Source: an uncultured Clostridia bacterium
Lineage (GTDB): Bacteria > Bacillota > Clostridia > Oscillospirales > Ruminococcaceae
Assembly (NCBI GenBank): GCA_945829235.1
Contig: CALZUA010000012.1
Location: forward strand, 25,407-89,406
Direction of reading: 5' to 3'
DNA length: 64,000 bases
The notes below the pieces were generated by a model that worked only from the letters and a program-made list of their open reading frames with translations, was not told where the DNA came from and searched no databases. The translations under genes and the position numbers were made by a program. Positions 23,530 to 31,975 of this stretch are shown in pieces. Within the stretch, counting starts at the first letter, position 1. Each line of letters starts with the position of its first letter.

Positions 23530-25095
23530 ATGAACGATAATAACAGCAGGTTAATCCCCGAAAAAACCGCGCCCGCCGAATATATCTTGTCGGTGCTTGA
23601 AGACGGAACTGCGTCCATTGAAAGATATTTGGGCAACAGCGAGAACATTGTTGTTCCCGAGGAAATTGACGGATACCGCGTGACGAGGATAGGCGAAGGC
23701 GCATTTTGCAAGAGCTTGTCGCTTCAATCCGTAACCGTTCCGAGCGGCGTCACCGTCATAGGTGAATATGCGTTTGCGTGGTGCAGTGCGCTCTCGATTG
23801 AGCTTCCCGACAGCGTGCAGGTGATAGGAAAATGCGCGTTCAAGGGTTGCTCGTGTCTTTCGGCGATTTCAATTCCCGAGAACACCGAGAGGATAGGCAA
23901 ATCAGCGTTTGAGGAGTGCGCGTCAATTGTCGAGGTAAATCTACCCGATGGCTTGGAAAAAATTGAAGATAATATGTTTTTTGATTGCAGTTCGCTTGCA
24001 ACGGTACACATTCCCGACAGTGTGCGCGTGATAGGAAAGGACGCGTTCGAGGATTGCGAGGCACTCACATCGATAAACATTCCCGAGGGTATCACGATGA
24101 TAAGTGAAGGCGCGTTTGTGGGTTGCATAAAGCTTGAGTCGATAAACCTTCCGGCAAATCTGACCGAGATATGTGATTCGACATTTTCTTGTTGCGAATC
24201 GCTTAAATCGGTTGAAATTCCCGATGGTGTTAAGGTGATAGGTGAATTTGCGTTCTCGGGGTGTTCATCACTCAGGTCGGTGAAAATCCCCGACAGTGTG
24301 GTTGAGATACGGGAAAGAGCGTTTTTTGCCTGCGAATTGCTTGAATCGATAAATATTCCCGAGGGCGTAAAGCCGGGCTTTTTCGCGTTTAACGGCACTC
24401 CTCTCGAGAACAAGTACGGCGATAAAGCTGAGGACGCGGATAATCTCCGGTATTTCAATGGAGAAACCCCCGAAGTCAGGAATGACTGCGGTGAAAAAGC
24501 CACATCTGCCGATAAATTTGCGTGGAGTATACTTGACGAAACGGTTGTTATCGAGAGATTTTTGGGTGATGACGAGAACGTTGTTATTCCCGAGGAAATT
24601 GACGGAATGCCCGTTACCGAGATAGCCAACGGCGCATTTTGCAATTGTCATTCGCTTGTATCGGTAAACATTCCGAACACCGTGGTCTTTATACGCGAAT
24701 ATGCGTTTGCGAATTGCAAATCGCTCGCGTCGATTAAATTTTCCAACACTCTGTTGGTGATAGGCGACAGCGCGTTCAAGAACTGCACGGCGCTTACATT
24801 GTTGAAAATTCCCGACAAGACAGAATTTATAGGTAAGAGCGCGTTTGCGAACTGCGTTTTGCTCAAATCGATAAACATTCCCGAAAACGTAACGATAATA
24901 GAACGCGAAACGTTTTACAATTGCAAATCGCTCGAAGCGGCAACCCTTCCCGATAATTTGAGGGTAATAGATTTCGGCGCGTTTATGTCGTGCCGGTTGC
25001 TTTCGGACCTGATAATTCCCGAGAATACGATTGTTGACAGCTCAGCATTTCGGTATACCCCGTTTGAAGCCGATTTTCGCGAGAACAAACGCTAA
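23530..25095 (+). CDS. BspA-type leucine-rich repeat protein 1 (fused double unit)
   Basis: A 521-residue protein, start after GGAGG. It has no signal peptide. An N-terminal module (ILSVLEDGTASIERYLG, then VVPEEIDGYRVTRIG) leads into 23-residue LRR_5 repeats of the form I-IP-SV-IG-AF--C-SL-S. Near residue 288 a copy of the C-terminal tag found in its neighbours appears inside the chain (GTPLENKYGDK), followed by a second N-terminal module (FAWSILDETVVIERFLGDD) and more repeats. The gene therefore looks like two former genes joined end to end. The final tag is altered (YTPFEADFRENKR). The binding partner is unknown. Confidence 0.9.
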   Translation: MNDNNSRLIPEKTAPAEYILSVLEDGTASIERYLGNSENIVVPEEIDGYRVTRIGEGAFCKSLSLQSVTVPSGVTVIGEYAFAWCSALSIELPDSVQVIGKCAFKGCSCLSAISIPENTERIGKSAFEECASIVEVNLPDGLEKIEDNMFFDCSSLATVHIPDSVRVIGKDAFEDCEALTSINIPEGITMISEGAFVGCIKLESINLPANLTEICDSTFSCCESLKSVEIPDGVKVIGEFAFSGCSSLRSVKIPDSVVEIRERAFFACELLESINIPEGVKPGFFAFNGTPLENKYGDKAEDADNLRYFNGETPEVRNDCGEKATSADKFAWSILDETVVIERFLGDDENVVIPEEIDGMPVTEIANGAFCNCHSLVSVNIPNTVVFIREYAFANCKSLASIKFSNTLLVIGDSAFKNCTALTLLKIPDKTEFIGKSAFANCVLLKSINIPENVTIIERETFYNCKSLEAATLPDNLRVIDFGAFMSCRLLSDLIIPENTIVDSSAFRYTPFEADFRENKR

Positions 25096-25150
25096 ATCCC
25101 CGAAAAAACAGCCGGCTTTTGCAGGATTTTTCTTCGATATCTTAATTAGT

Positions 25151-25276
25151 TATCTTGGCAAAAAAAGCTGTTGTGGTATAATGCTTTTGGCGAATATTGA
25201 CGAATTTGTGCGGTAAATCTCGGCAAGAGGTTGCAATAAAACAACTGAGGCACTCCCCTCGAGGATAAATTATTCT
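25151..25276 (+). pseudogene. Remnant of a deleted LRR gene
   Basis: The stretch begins with a copy of the promoter cassette seen before the LRR gene at 31976 (TTGGCA ... GTGGTATAAT, then GCGAATATTGACGAATTTG) and jumps from just before the expected ribosome site straight into the codons for the C-terminal tag (CACTCCCCTCGAGGATAA). Everything between promoter and tag is missing, consistent with deletion by recombination. Confidence 0.75.
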
Positions 25277-25282
25277 CTGAAA

Positions 25283-25310
25283 AAATATGTACGTTTAAAA
25301 GTACATATTT
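25283..25310 (+). terminator. Hairpin in the gap before LRR gene 2
   Basis: A perfect 10-bp AT-rich stem (AAATATGTAC with GTACATATTT) around eight bases; the right arm ends in TTT. It may terminate read-through from LRR gene 1. The rest of the 25096-25437 gap is the gene remnant and the next promoter. Confidence 0.5.
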
Positions 25311-25331
25311 CCGGAGACACCCCAAAAATTG

Positions 25332-25360
25332 TTTACAGAATTTTTTTAGTGTGCTATAAT
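25332..25360 (+). promoter_or_regulatory. Promoter of LRR gene 2
   Basis: TTTACA, 17-base spacer ending in TGC, TATAAT; nearly the same module as at 23401. Confidence 0.85.
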
Positions 25361-25437
25361 GAATTTACTGAAAATTGATGTACTTGTTTTTATCGATGAT
25401 TTGTTCGGTAAATGTGCTGAAAACGGAGGTAAAATTT

Positions 25438-28011
25438 ATGAATTGTACAAACAGCAAGAATGAAGCTTTCGAAAAAACCACGCCGGTTGAAAATTTTGAG
25501 TGGTCGGTTCTCGGGGACGGGACGGTAAGCATTGACGATTACAAGGGAGATGACGAGAATGTTGTTATTCCCGCGGAAATTGACGGGAAACGCGTGACGG
25601 CGATAGGTGAAGGAGCGTTTTATGACTGCGAATCGCTCGCATCGATAACTATCCCCGAGAGCGTAACGGCGATAAAAGAGTGCGCGTTCTGGTATTGTAC
25701 CGCGCTCTCCTCAATAAAACTTCCAAATAGCCTGACGGAGATAGGCGACAGCGCATTCGGTCATTGCGAATCGCTCACATCGATAACCATTCCCGAGGGC
25801 GTGACGAAGATAGGAGGCTGTGCGTTTTTGGAGTGCTTTTCGCTTGCTTCGATAACTATTCCCGACAGCGTAACAGCAATAGGTATCTGTGCGTTTTTGG
25901 AATGCTTATCACTCAAATCGATAAACATATCCGAAAACGTAACGGAGATAGGCGACAGCGCGTTCGGTCATTGCAAATCTCTTACATCAATAACCATTCC
26001 CGACGGCGTGACGAAGATAGGTTGTGGTACGTTCATTAACTGTACATCTCTCACCTCGGTAAATATCCCCGAAAGCGTAACGGAAATAGGCAATCATGCG
26101 TTCGAGGGTTGTGAATTGCTTACATCGATATTTATTCCCGACAGTGTGACAAAGATAGGCGACAGCGCGTTTTATGGCTGCTTATCGCTCACATCGTTAA
26201 ACATTCCCGACAGCGTAAAGGAAATCGGCGGGTACGCATTTTATGAGTGCTTCTCGCTTTCATCAGTAAACATTCCCGCTGGATTGAAAAAGATAAACAG
26301 CGCAATGTTCTATAACTGCGTATCGCTCAATTCGATAAATATTCCCGACAGCGTTACGGAGATAGGCAATCAGGCGTTTTTTGGTTGCGAATTGCTCACC
26401 TCGCTGAAAATTCCCGACAGCGTGACGGAAATAGGCTGGCGCGCTTTTGAGGAGTGTACATCGCTTTTATCGGTAAACATTTCCAAAGGATTGAAAGAGA
26501 TAAACAGCAGTCTGTTCTGTAATTGCTCATCGCTTTCCGAGATAGAAATACCCGAAGGCGTGACGGAGATACGCGACTGCGCGTTTGTCGGCTGTAAATC
26601 GCTCACCTCGGTGAAAATTCCCGAGGGAGTGACAAAGATAGGCGGCGCTGTGTTTTGTGACTGCACTTCGCTCACGTCAATAACCATTCCCGACAGCGTG
26701 ACAGAGATAGGCGAAAACACGTTTGTCGGCTGTAAATCGCTCATCTCAATCAAGCTCCCCGAGGGCGTGAACAAAGCTGATGTTTTAACCCCTCACTTCA
26801 GCAAAAAATCAAAACGAAACGGAAGAAAAATTAAAGATTTTTCAAACAACAAGAATGAGGTTCTCAAAAACTCAACGCCTGTAGAGGATTTCGAGTGGTC
26901 GGTTCTCAACGACGGAACGGTAAAAATCAATGGCTACGACGGTGATGACAAGAACGTTGTCATTCCCGCGGAAATTGACGGGAAAAAGGTGACGGCGATA
27001 GGAAAATACGCGTTCGCGGATTGCACTTGGATTATCTCGGTAATCATTCCCGACAGCGTAACCGTGATAGGCGGTCACGCGTTTGAGTTTTGCCTAGCGC
27101 TTTCATCTGTGTTAATTTCCAACAATGTGTCGATGATAGGAGAGGCTGCATTCTTCGGCTGCGAATTGCTCACATCAATAACAATTCCCGCCGGTGTGAC
27201 AGAGATAGGCAAATGCGCGTTTTGTGGTTGCAAACAGCTCACATCGATAAACATTCCCAACGGAGTTACGAGGATAAGCGCGAGCACATTCGACGACTGC
27301 AAATCGCTCAAGGAAATAACCATTCCCGACAGCGTGACGGCGATAGGCGAAAAAGCGTTCTATAAATGCACATCGCTCGCATCGATAACGCTCCCCGAGG
27401 GTGTGACGGAAATAGGCGCATGGGCGTTCTACGAATGTGAGTCGCTTGCGGCAATCAATATCCCCGAAAGCGTCACGGAGATAAGGTGCGGCGCGTTCTT
27501 TTCCTGCAAATCGCTTACATCAATAAAGCTCCCCGCCGGCTTAACCGAGATAAGAGAAAATGTGTTCCACAGATGCAAATCGCTCGCCTCGGTTGCTATT
27601 CCCGATGGCGTGACGGCGATAGGCGAAAATGCGTTTATGTTCTGCAGAGCGCTTCCGTCGATAACCATTCCCGACAGCGTGACCGTGATAGGAGATTACG
27701 CGTTTTGCGACTGCGAATCGCTCACGTCAATAACCGTTTCGGGTAACGTGACTGAGATAGGTGAAGCTGCGTTTGCGGGCTGCACAATGCTTTTGTCGTT
27801 TGCTGTTCCCGACAAGGTAACAAGGATAGGCAAAGAAACGTTTTCCGACTGCCGGTCACTCCTATCTGTAACCATACCCAACGGCGTGACTGAGATAGGT
27901 GAAGAAGCGTTCTCAAATTGCGAATTGCTTACCTCGATAAACATTCCCGAAAGCGTGAAGATAGCCAAAAACGCATTTATAGGCACTCCCATCAAAGATA
28001 AGTATAAGTAA
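25438..28011 (+). CDS. BspA-type leucine-rich repeat protein 2 (largest, fused double unit)
   Basis: An 857-residue protein; the ATG at 25438 follows ACGGAGG. It starts with the module FEWSVLGDGTVSIDDYKGDD and VVIPAEIDGKRVTAIG, and then has about 17 LRR_5 repeats. Around residue 469 a second complete N-terminal leader and module occur (NNKNEVLKNSTPVEDFEWSV), closely like the beginning of LRR gene 4, then about 15 more repeats and the C-terminal tag GTPIKDKYK. This is again a fusion of two genes in frame. No signal peptide, membrane segment or wall anchor is seen, so the protein is probably cytoplasmic unless a non-Sec route exists. Confidence 0.92.
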   Translation: MNCTNSKNEAFEKTTPVENFEWSVLGDGTVSIDDYKGDDENVVIPAEIDGKRVTAIGEGAFYDCESLASITIPESVTAIKECAFWYCTALSSIKLPNSLTEIGDSAFGHCESLTSITIPEGVTKIGGCAFLECFSLASITIPDSVTAIGICAFLECLSLKSINISENVTEIGDSAFGHCKSLTSITIPDGVTKIGCGTFINCTSLTSVNIPESVTEIGNHAFEGCELLTSIFIPDSVTKIGDSAFYGCLSLTSLNIPDSVKEIGGYAFYECFSLSSVNIPAGLKKINSAMFYNCVSLNSINIPDSVTEIGNQAFFGCELLTSLKIPDSVTEIGWRAFEECTSLLSVNISKGLKEINSSLFCNCSSLSEIEIPEGVTEIRDCAFVGCKSLTSVKIPEGVTKIGGAVFCDCTSLTSITIPDSVTEIGENTFVGCKSLISIKLPEGVNKADVLTPHFSKKSKRNGRKIKDFSNNKNEVLKNSTPVEDFEWSVLNDGTVKINGYDGDDKNVVIPAEIDGKKVTAIGKYAFADCTWIISVIIPDSVTVIGGHAFEFCLALSSVLISNNVSMIGEAAFFGCELLTSITIPAGVTEIGKCAFCGCKQLTSINIPNGVTRISASTFDDCKSLKEITIPDSVTAIGEKAFYKCTSLASITLPEGVTEIGAWAFYECESLAAINIPESVTEIRCGAFFSCKSLTSIKLPAGLTEIRENVFHRCKSLASVAIPDGVTAIGENAFMFCRALPSITIPDSVTVIGDYAFCDCESLTSITVSGNVTEIGEAAFAGCTMLLSFAVPDKVTRIGKETFSDCRSLLSVTIPNGVTEIGEEAFSNCELLTSINIPESVKIAKNAFIGTPIKDKYK

Positions 28012-28106
28012 TTCCGCAAAACGCGCTGACGCGGTGCAATTTTTGTCAACTATTGTTGATTTTGAACAGCAACTGCCCGAAAAGGAAACGACAACGGAGG
28101 TTAAAT

Positions 28107-28787
28107 ATGAATTGTATAAAGTGCAATCGAGAAATTCCCGAGGACTCGGTTTTCTGCCCGTTTTGCGGAGGAAAAGTTGCGGCGGCTTGCTCGGCGTGCG
28201 GCGCGGAGCTTATCGATGACTCTGAGTTTTGTCGATTTTGCGGGGCGAAGGTTGAGGAGGGCGCAGTTCCCGCAACGCCTGCCGATAAGTTTGAGTGGTC
28301 GGTTCTTAAAAACGGGACAGTAAGCATTGATGAATACAATAGAGGTGAAAAGAAGGTTGTCATTCCGTCTATAATTAGTGGGAGAAGAGTATCGAGGATA
28401 TCTTCCGATTCGTTCGCAGGTGAACCGCTCGTATCGATAACCATTCCCGAAAGCGTGGAAACGATTGATTGTTGGGCGTTCTCTTTTTGCAAAGCGCTTT
28501 CATCTGTAAACATTTACAACGGCGTAAAAATAATTGATGAATTTGCGTTTTGTGATTGCAAATCGCTCACATCAATCAACCTCCCCGACAGCGTGACAAA
28601 GATAGGACAGGGCGCGTTCAAGGGTTGCGCTTCGCTTGAATCAATAACCTTCTCCGAGAACTTGACCGAGATAGGAAAGCACACGTTCAAGGGTTGCACA
28701 TCGCTCACATCGATAAACCTCCACGACAGCGTGAAGATAGGCAAAAACGCGTTTAAAGGCACTCCCCTTGAAGATAATTTCAAATAA
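28107..28787 (+). CDS. BspA-type leucine-rich repeat protein 3 with a double zinc ribbon
   Basis: A 226-residue protein starting after CGGAGG. The N-terminus is a double zinc ribbon: CIKCNREIPEDSVFCPFCG and then CSACGAELIDDSEFCRFCG, two CxxC pairs each. The usual module (FEWSVLKNGTVSIDEYNRG) and about six LRR_5 repeats follow, ending in GTPLEDNFK. Zinc ribbons of this kind are common at the N-terminus of clostridial cytoplasmic proteins, which supports a cytoplasmic place for the whole array. No promoter of the array type is visible, so it may be read through from LRR gene 2. Confidence 0.9.
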   Translation: MNCIKCNREIPEDSVFCPFCGGKVAAACSACGAELIDDSEFCRFCGAKVEEGAVPATPADKFEWSVLKNGTVSIDEYNRGEKKVVIPSIISGRRVSRISSDSFAGEPLVSITIPESVETIDCWAFSFCKALSSVNIYNGVKIIDEFAFCDCKSLTSINLPDSVTKIGQGAFKGCASLESITFSENLTEIGKHTFKGCTSLTSINLHDSVKIGKNAFKGTPLEDNFK

Positions 28788-28843
28788 ATCAAAAGTCTGC
28801 TTGTTCTTGCAAAAAAAATTTTTGGGGGAAATGTGATTTTTTG

Positions 28844-28872
28844 TTTACAGAAAAATTTTGATGTGCTATAAT
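28844..28872 (+). promoter_or_regulatory. Promoter of LRR gene 4
   Basis: TTTACA, 17-base spacer ending in TGC, TATAAT; third instance of the array module. Confidence 0.85.
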
Positions 28873-28930
28873 TATATCAGCGGATAAAACTTGTGCGGAA
28901 AATGTTCTATGATAATAATGGAGGTAAATT

Positions 28931-30385
28931 ATGAATAATTCAATCAATAAGAATGAGGTTCTCGAAAACACAACGCCTGTTGAGGATTTCATATGGTTGG
29001 TTCTCATCGACGGCACGGTAAAAATCAATTACTACGATGGCGATGACGAGAAAGTTGTCATTCCTGCGGAAATTGACGGGAAAAGGGTAACGGAGATAGG
29101 AAAATTCGCGTTCGCGGATTGCAATTGGATTACCTCGGTAATCATTCCCGACAGCGTGACAACGATAGGGGACGGCGCGTTTTCGGATTGCGAATTGATA
29201 AAGTCGATGAATATTCCCGAGAGCGTGACAACGATAGGCGACGGTGCGTTCGATAACTGCACGTCGCTCTCCTCGATAAATATTCCCGAGGGCGTGACGG
29301 TGATAGGCGGATATACGTTTGAATATTGTTCATCGCTCACATCAATAACAATTCCCGCCGGTGTGACAGAGATAGGCGAATGTGCTTTTTATGGTTGCGA
29401 ACAGCTCACATCGATAAACATTCCCGAGGGCGTAACGGTGATAGAAGCGGGTGCGTTCAAGAACTGCACGGCGCTCACATCGGTAACCATTTCCGAGGGC
29501 GTGACCGAGATTGGCGAATGTGCGTTCGAGAATTGCACATCGCTCTCCTCAATCAACCTCCCCGACAGCGTGACGGTGATAGACGCGGGTGCGTTCGAGA
29601 ATTGCACGGCGCTCTCCTCAATCAACCTCCCTGACAGCGTAACGGTGATAGACGCGGGTGTATTCAATAACTGCACATCGCTTACCTCAATCAATCTCCC
29701 CGATAGCGTGACAGAGATAGGCGAATATGCTTTTTATGGTTGCGAACAGCTTACCTCGATAACCATTCCCGAGGGCGTAACGGTGATAGAAGCAGGTGCG
29801 TTCAAGAACTGCACGGCGCTCACATCGGTAACCATTTCCGAGGGCGTGACCGAGATTGGCGAATGTGCGTTCGAGAGTTGCACATCGCTCACCTTAATCA
29901 ATCTCCCCGACAGTTTGATGAATATAGGCGAGAGTGCGTTCGAGAATTGCACATCGCTCACCTCAATCAATCTCCCCGACAGCGTGACGGTGATAGACGC
30001 GGGTGCGTTCGAGAACTGCACGGCGCTCTCCTCAATCAACCTCCCCGACAGCGTGACCGAGATTGGTGATTCGGCGTTTTACGAATGTAAAGCGCTTACA
30101 TCGATAAACATACCGGACGGTGTGACCTTGATAGGCGATAATACTTTCTTTGGCTGTAAATCGCTTTCATCGATAAACATTCCCGATGGTGTTGCGGAGA
30201 TAGGAACAAGGGCGTTTTATGGTTGCAAATCGTTCACCTCGATAACCGTTCCCGACAGCGTTAAGGTGATAAAACAATTCGCGTTCCGAGAATGTACATC
30301 GCTCACCTCAATCAAGCTCCCCGATGACGCATATAAAGGCGTTGGCTTGCTTATGGGCACACCCCTCGTGCCTAAAGGCAAATAA
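28931..30385 (+). CDS. BspA-type leucine-rich repeat protein 4
   Basis: A 484-residue protein with TGGAGG before the ATG. After the module (FIWLVLIDGTVKINYYDGDD) come about 18 repeats of 23 residues (69 bases). A higher-order repeat is plain: a block around 29391 recurs at 29736, exactly 345 bases or five LRR units later, nearly base for base. This implies recent unequal exchange within the gene. The tag at the end is divergent (GTPLVPKGK). A terminator follows. Confidence 0.92.
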   Translation: MNNSINKNEVLENTTPVEDFIWLVLIDGTVKINYYDGDDEKVVIPAEIDGKRVTEIGKFAFADCNWITSVIIPDSVTTIGDGAFSDCELIKSMNIPESVTTIGDGAFDNCTSLSSINIPEGVTVIGGYTFEYCSSLTSITIPAGVTEIGECAFYGCEQLTSINIPEGVTVIEAGAFKNCTALTSVTISEGVTEIGECAFENCTSLSSINLPDSVTVIDAGAFENCTALSSINLPDSVTVIDAGVFNNCTSLTSINLPDSVTEIGEYAFYGCEQLTSITIPEGVTVIEAGAFKNCTALTSVTISEGVTEIGECAFESCTSLTLINLPDSLMNIGESAFENCTSLTSINLPDSVTVIDAGAFENCTALSSINLPDSVTEIGDSAFYECKALTSINIPDGVTLIGDNTFFGCKSLSSINIPDGVAEIGTRAFYGCKSFTSITVPDSVKVIKQFAFRECTSLTSIKLPDDAYKGVGLLMGTPLVPKGK

Positions 30386-30399
30386 TTCTCCGAAGTCAG

Positions 30400-30425
30400 A
30401 AGCCTGCCCGCTCGAGTAGGCTTTT
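30400..30425 (+). terminator. Terminator after LRR gene 4
   Basis: AAGCCT ... AGGCTT around twelve bases, followed by TT. The same hairpin arm sequence (AAGCCTGCCCGCTCG) recurs after LRR gene 6. Confidence 0.65.
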
Positions 30426-30479
30426 GTTATCTTAAAATCTCGGCGAGTGTTATAATGAAAAACAATGGAGGTAAAAACT

Positions 30480-31172
30480 ATGGCTTGTCCAAACAGCAAA
30501 AATGAAGTTCTCGAAAACCCCACGCCTGTCGAAAATTTCGAGTGGTCGGTTCTCGGAAACGGCACGGTGAGCATTAAAGCTTACAGGGGAGATGACAAGA
30601 ATGTTGTCATTCCCGCAGAAATTGACGGGAAAAGTGTGACGAGTATAGGCGATTGTGCGTTCGCTGATTGTACATCGCTCACATCGATAACCCTTTCCGA
30701 CAGCGTGACGAGTATAGGCGACTATGCGTTCAATAATTGCACATCGCTCACATCGATAAACATTCCTTACAGCGTGATTACAATAGGCGAATTTGCTTTC
30801 TTTGGCTGCAAATCGCTTAAATCGATAACCATTCCCGGCGTAATACTGATGGGTAAGTTCGCGTTTGCCAATTGCGAGTCGCTAACATCAATAACAATTC
30901 CCCCTTCCGTGATGGAGATAAGCAGCAGTACTTTTCACGGTTGCAAATCGCTCACCTCGATAACCATTCCCGCCAGCGTAACGCTGATAGGTGCGTGCGC
31001 GTTTGCTGATTGCAAGGCGCTCGCGTCAATAAACATTCCCAAGAGCGTGACGGAGATAGGCGAAGGCGCTTTCTATAACTGCCGCTCGCTCACCTCAATC
31101 AAGCTCCCCGAAAACGTGAAAATAGGCGAGGACGCGTTTTTGGGCACTCCCCTCGAAGATAAATACAAATAA
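30480..31172 (+). CDS. BspA-type leucine-rich repeat protein 5
   Basis: A 230-residue protein; the ATG at 30480 follows TGGAGG. Module FEWSVLGNGTVSIKAYRGDD, about seven repeats, tag GTPLEDKYK. A stretch of about 170 bases (from 30596) is identical to the corresponding part of LRR gene 6 (from 31368), a sign of very recent duplication or gene conversion. Only a -10-like TTATAAT is seen upstream (30450 region), without a good -35. Confidence 0.9.
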   Translation: MACPNSKNEVLENPTPVENFEWSVLGNGTVSIKAYRGDDKNVVIPAEIDGKSVTSIGDCAFADCTSLTSITLSDSVTSIGDYAFNNCTSLTSINIPYSVITIGEFAFFGCKSLKSITIPGVILMGKFAFANCESLTSITIPPSVMEISSSTFHGCKSLTSITIPASVTLIGACAFADCKALASINIPKSVTEIGEGAFYNCRSLTSIKLPENVKIGEDAFLGTPLEDKYK

Positions 31173-31253
31173 TCGAGCTCGTGGTATAATATTTTTGGCG
31201 AAATCTCGGCAAATGCTCTATAAAAAAGAAAAACAACAACGGAGGTAAAAACT

Positions 31254-31808
31254 ATGGCTTATCCAAACATCAATGAGGTTCTCGAAAAAACCACGCCTGT
31301 CGAAAATTTTGAGTGGTCGGTTCTCGGCAACGGTACGGTTAGAATTGACAGTTACAAGGGAGATGACAAGAATGTTGTCATTCCCGCAGAAATTGACGGG
31401 AAAAGTGTGACGAGTATAGGCGATTGTGCGTTCGCTGATTGTACATCGCTCACATCGATAACCCTTTCCGACAGCGTGACGAGTATAGGCGACTATGCGT
31501 TCAATAATTGCACATCGCTCACATCGATAAACATTCCCGAGGGTGTGAGGTATTTAGGTAAAAATGTGTTCGAGGATTGCGCGAGGCTCGCATCTATAAC
31601 CATTCCCGACAGCGTGACAGAGATAGGCAAATATGCGTTCGGCAGCTGTGTATCGCTCGAATTGATAACCCTTCCCGACAGCATAACGAAGATAGGCAAA
31701 GGCGCGTTTGCATACTGCGATTCGCTCACCTCAATCACCCTCCCCGATAGCGCGGAGATAGGCGAAGGCGCATTTGATTGCACTCCCCTCGAGGATAAAT
31801 TCAAATAA
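31254..31808 (+). CDS. BspA-type leucine-rich repeat protein 6
   Basis: A 184-residue protein, start after CGGAGG. Module FEWSVLGNGTVRIDSYKGDD, five to six repeats and tag CTPLEDKFK. It is the shortest member. Its first repeats are identical in DNA to those of LRR gene 5; the later ones differ, so the two share a mosaic structure. A GTGGTATAAT -10 lies upstream (about 31180), and a terminator follows. Confidence 0.9.
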   Translation: MAYPNINEVLEKTTPVENFEWSVLGNGTVRIDSYKGDDKNVVIPAEIDGKSVTSIGDCAFADCTSLTSITLSDSVTSIGDYAFNNCTSLTSINIPEGVRYLGKNVFEDCARLASITIPDSVTEIGKYAFGSCVSLELITLPDSITKIGKGAFAYCDSLTSITLPDSAEIGEGAFDCTPLEDKFK

Positions 31809-31812
31809 TCCC

Positions 31813-31841
31813 AAAAGCCTGCCCGCTCGGACGGGCTTTTT
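31813..31841 (+). terminator. Terminator after LRR gene 6
   Basis: AAAAGCC pairs with GGCTTTT around a GC-rich loop, followed by T. With the promoter just downstream it forms a cassette repeated before coaX. Confidence 0.8.
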
Positions 31842-31847
31842 GTTATC

Positions 31848-31876
31848 TTGACAAAAAATCTTTTGTGTGGTATAAT
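31848..31876 (+). promoter_or_regulatory. Promoter of LRR gene 7
   Basis: TTGACA, 17-base spacer ending GTGTGG, TATAAT; nearly identical to the coaX promoter at 32838. Confidence 0.85.
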
Positions 31877-31975
31877 ATTTTGGGCGAATATTGACGAATT
31901 TGTTGTTCTTGACAAATTTGTGCGGCGAAATCTCGGCGAGTGTTTTATAATGAAAAAACAACGGAGGCTGAAATT

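Noticed and set aside
23724..24644. Long minus-strand frames throughout the LRR array
   Set aside because: They are the mirror image of the 69-base repeats, have no ribosome sites and give repetitive peptides with no family resemblance.
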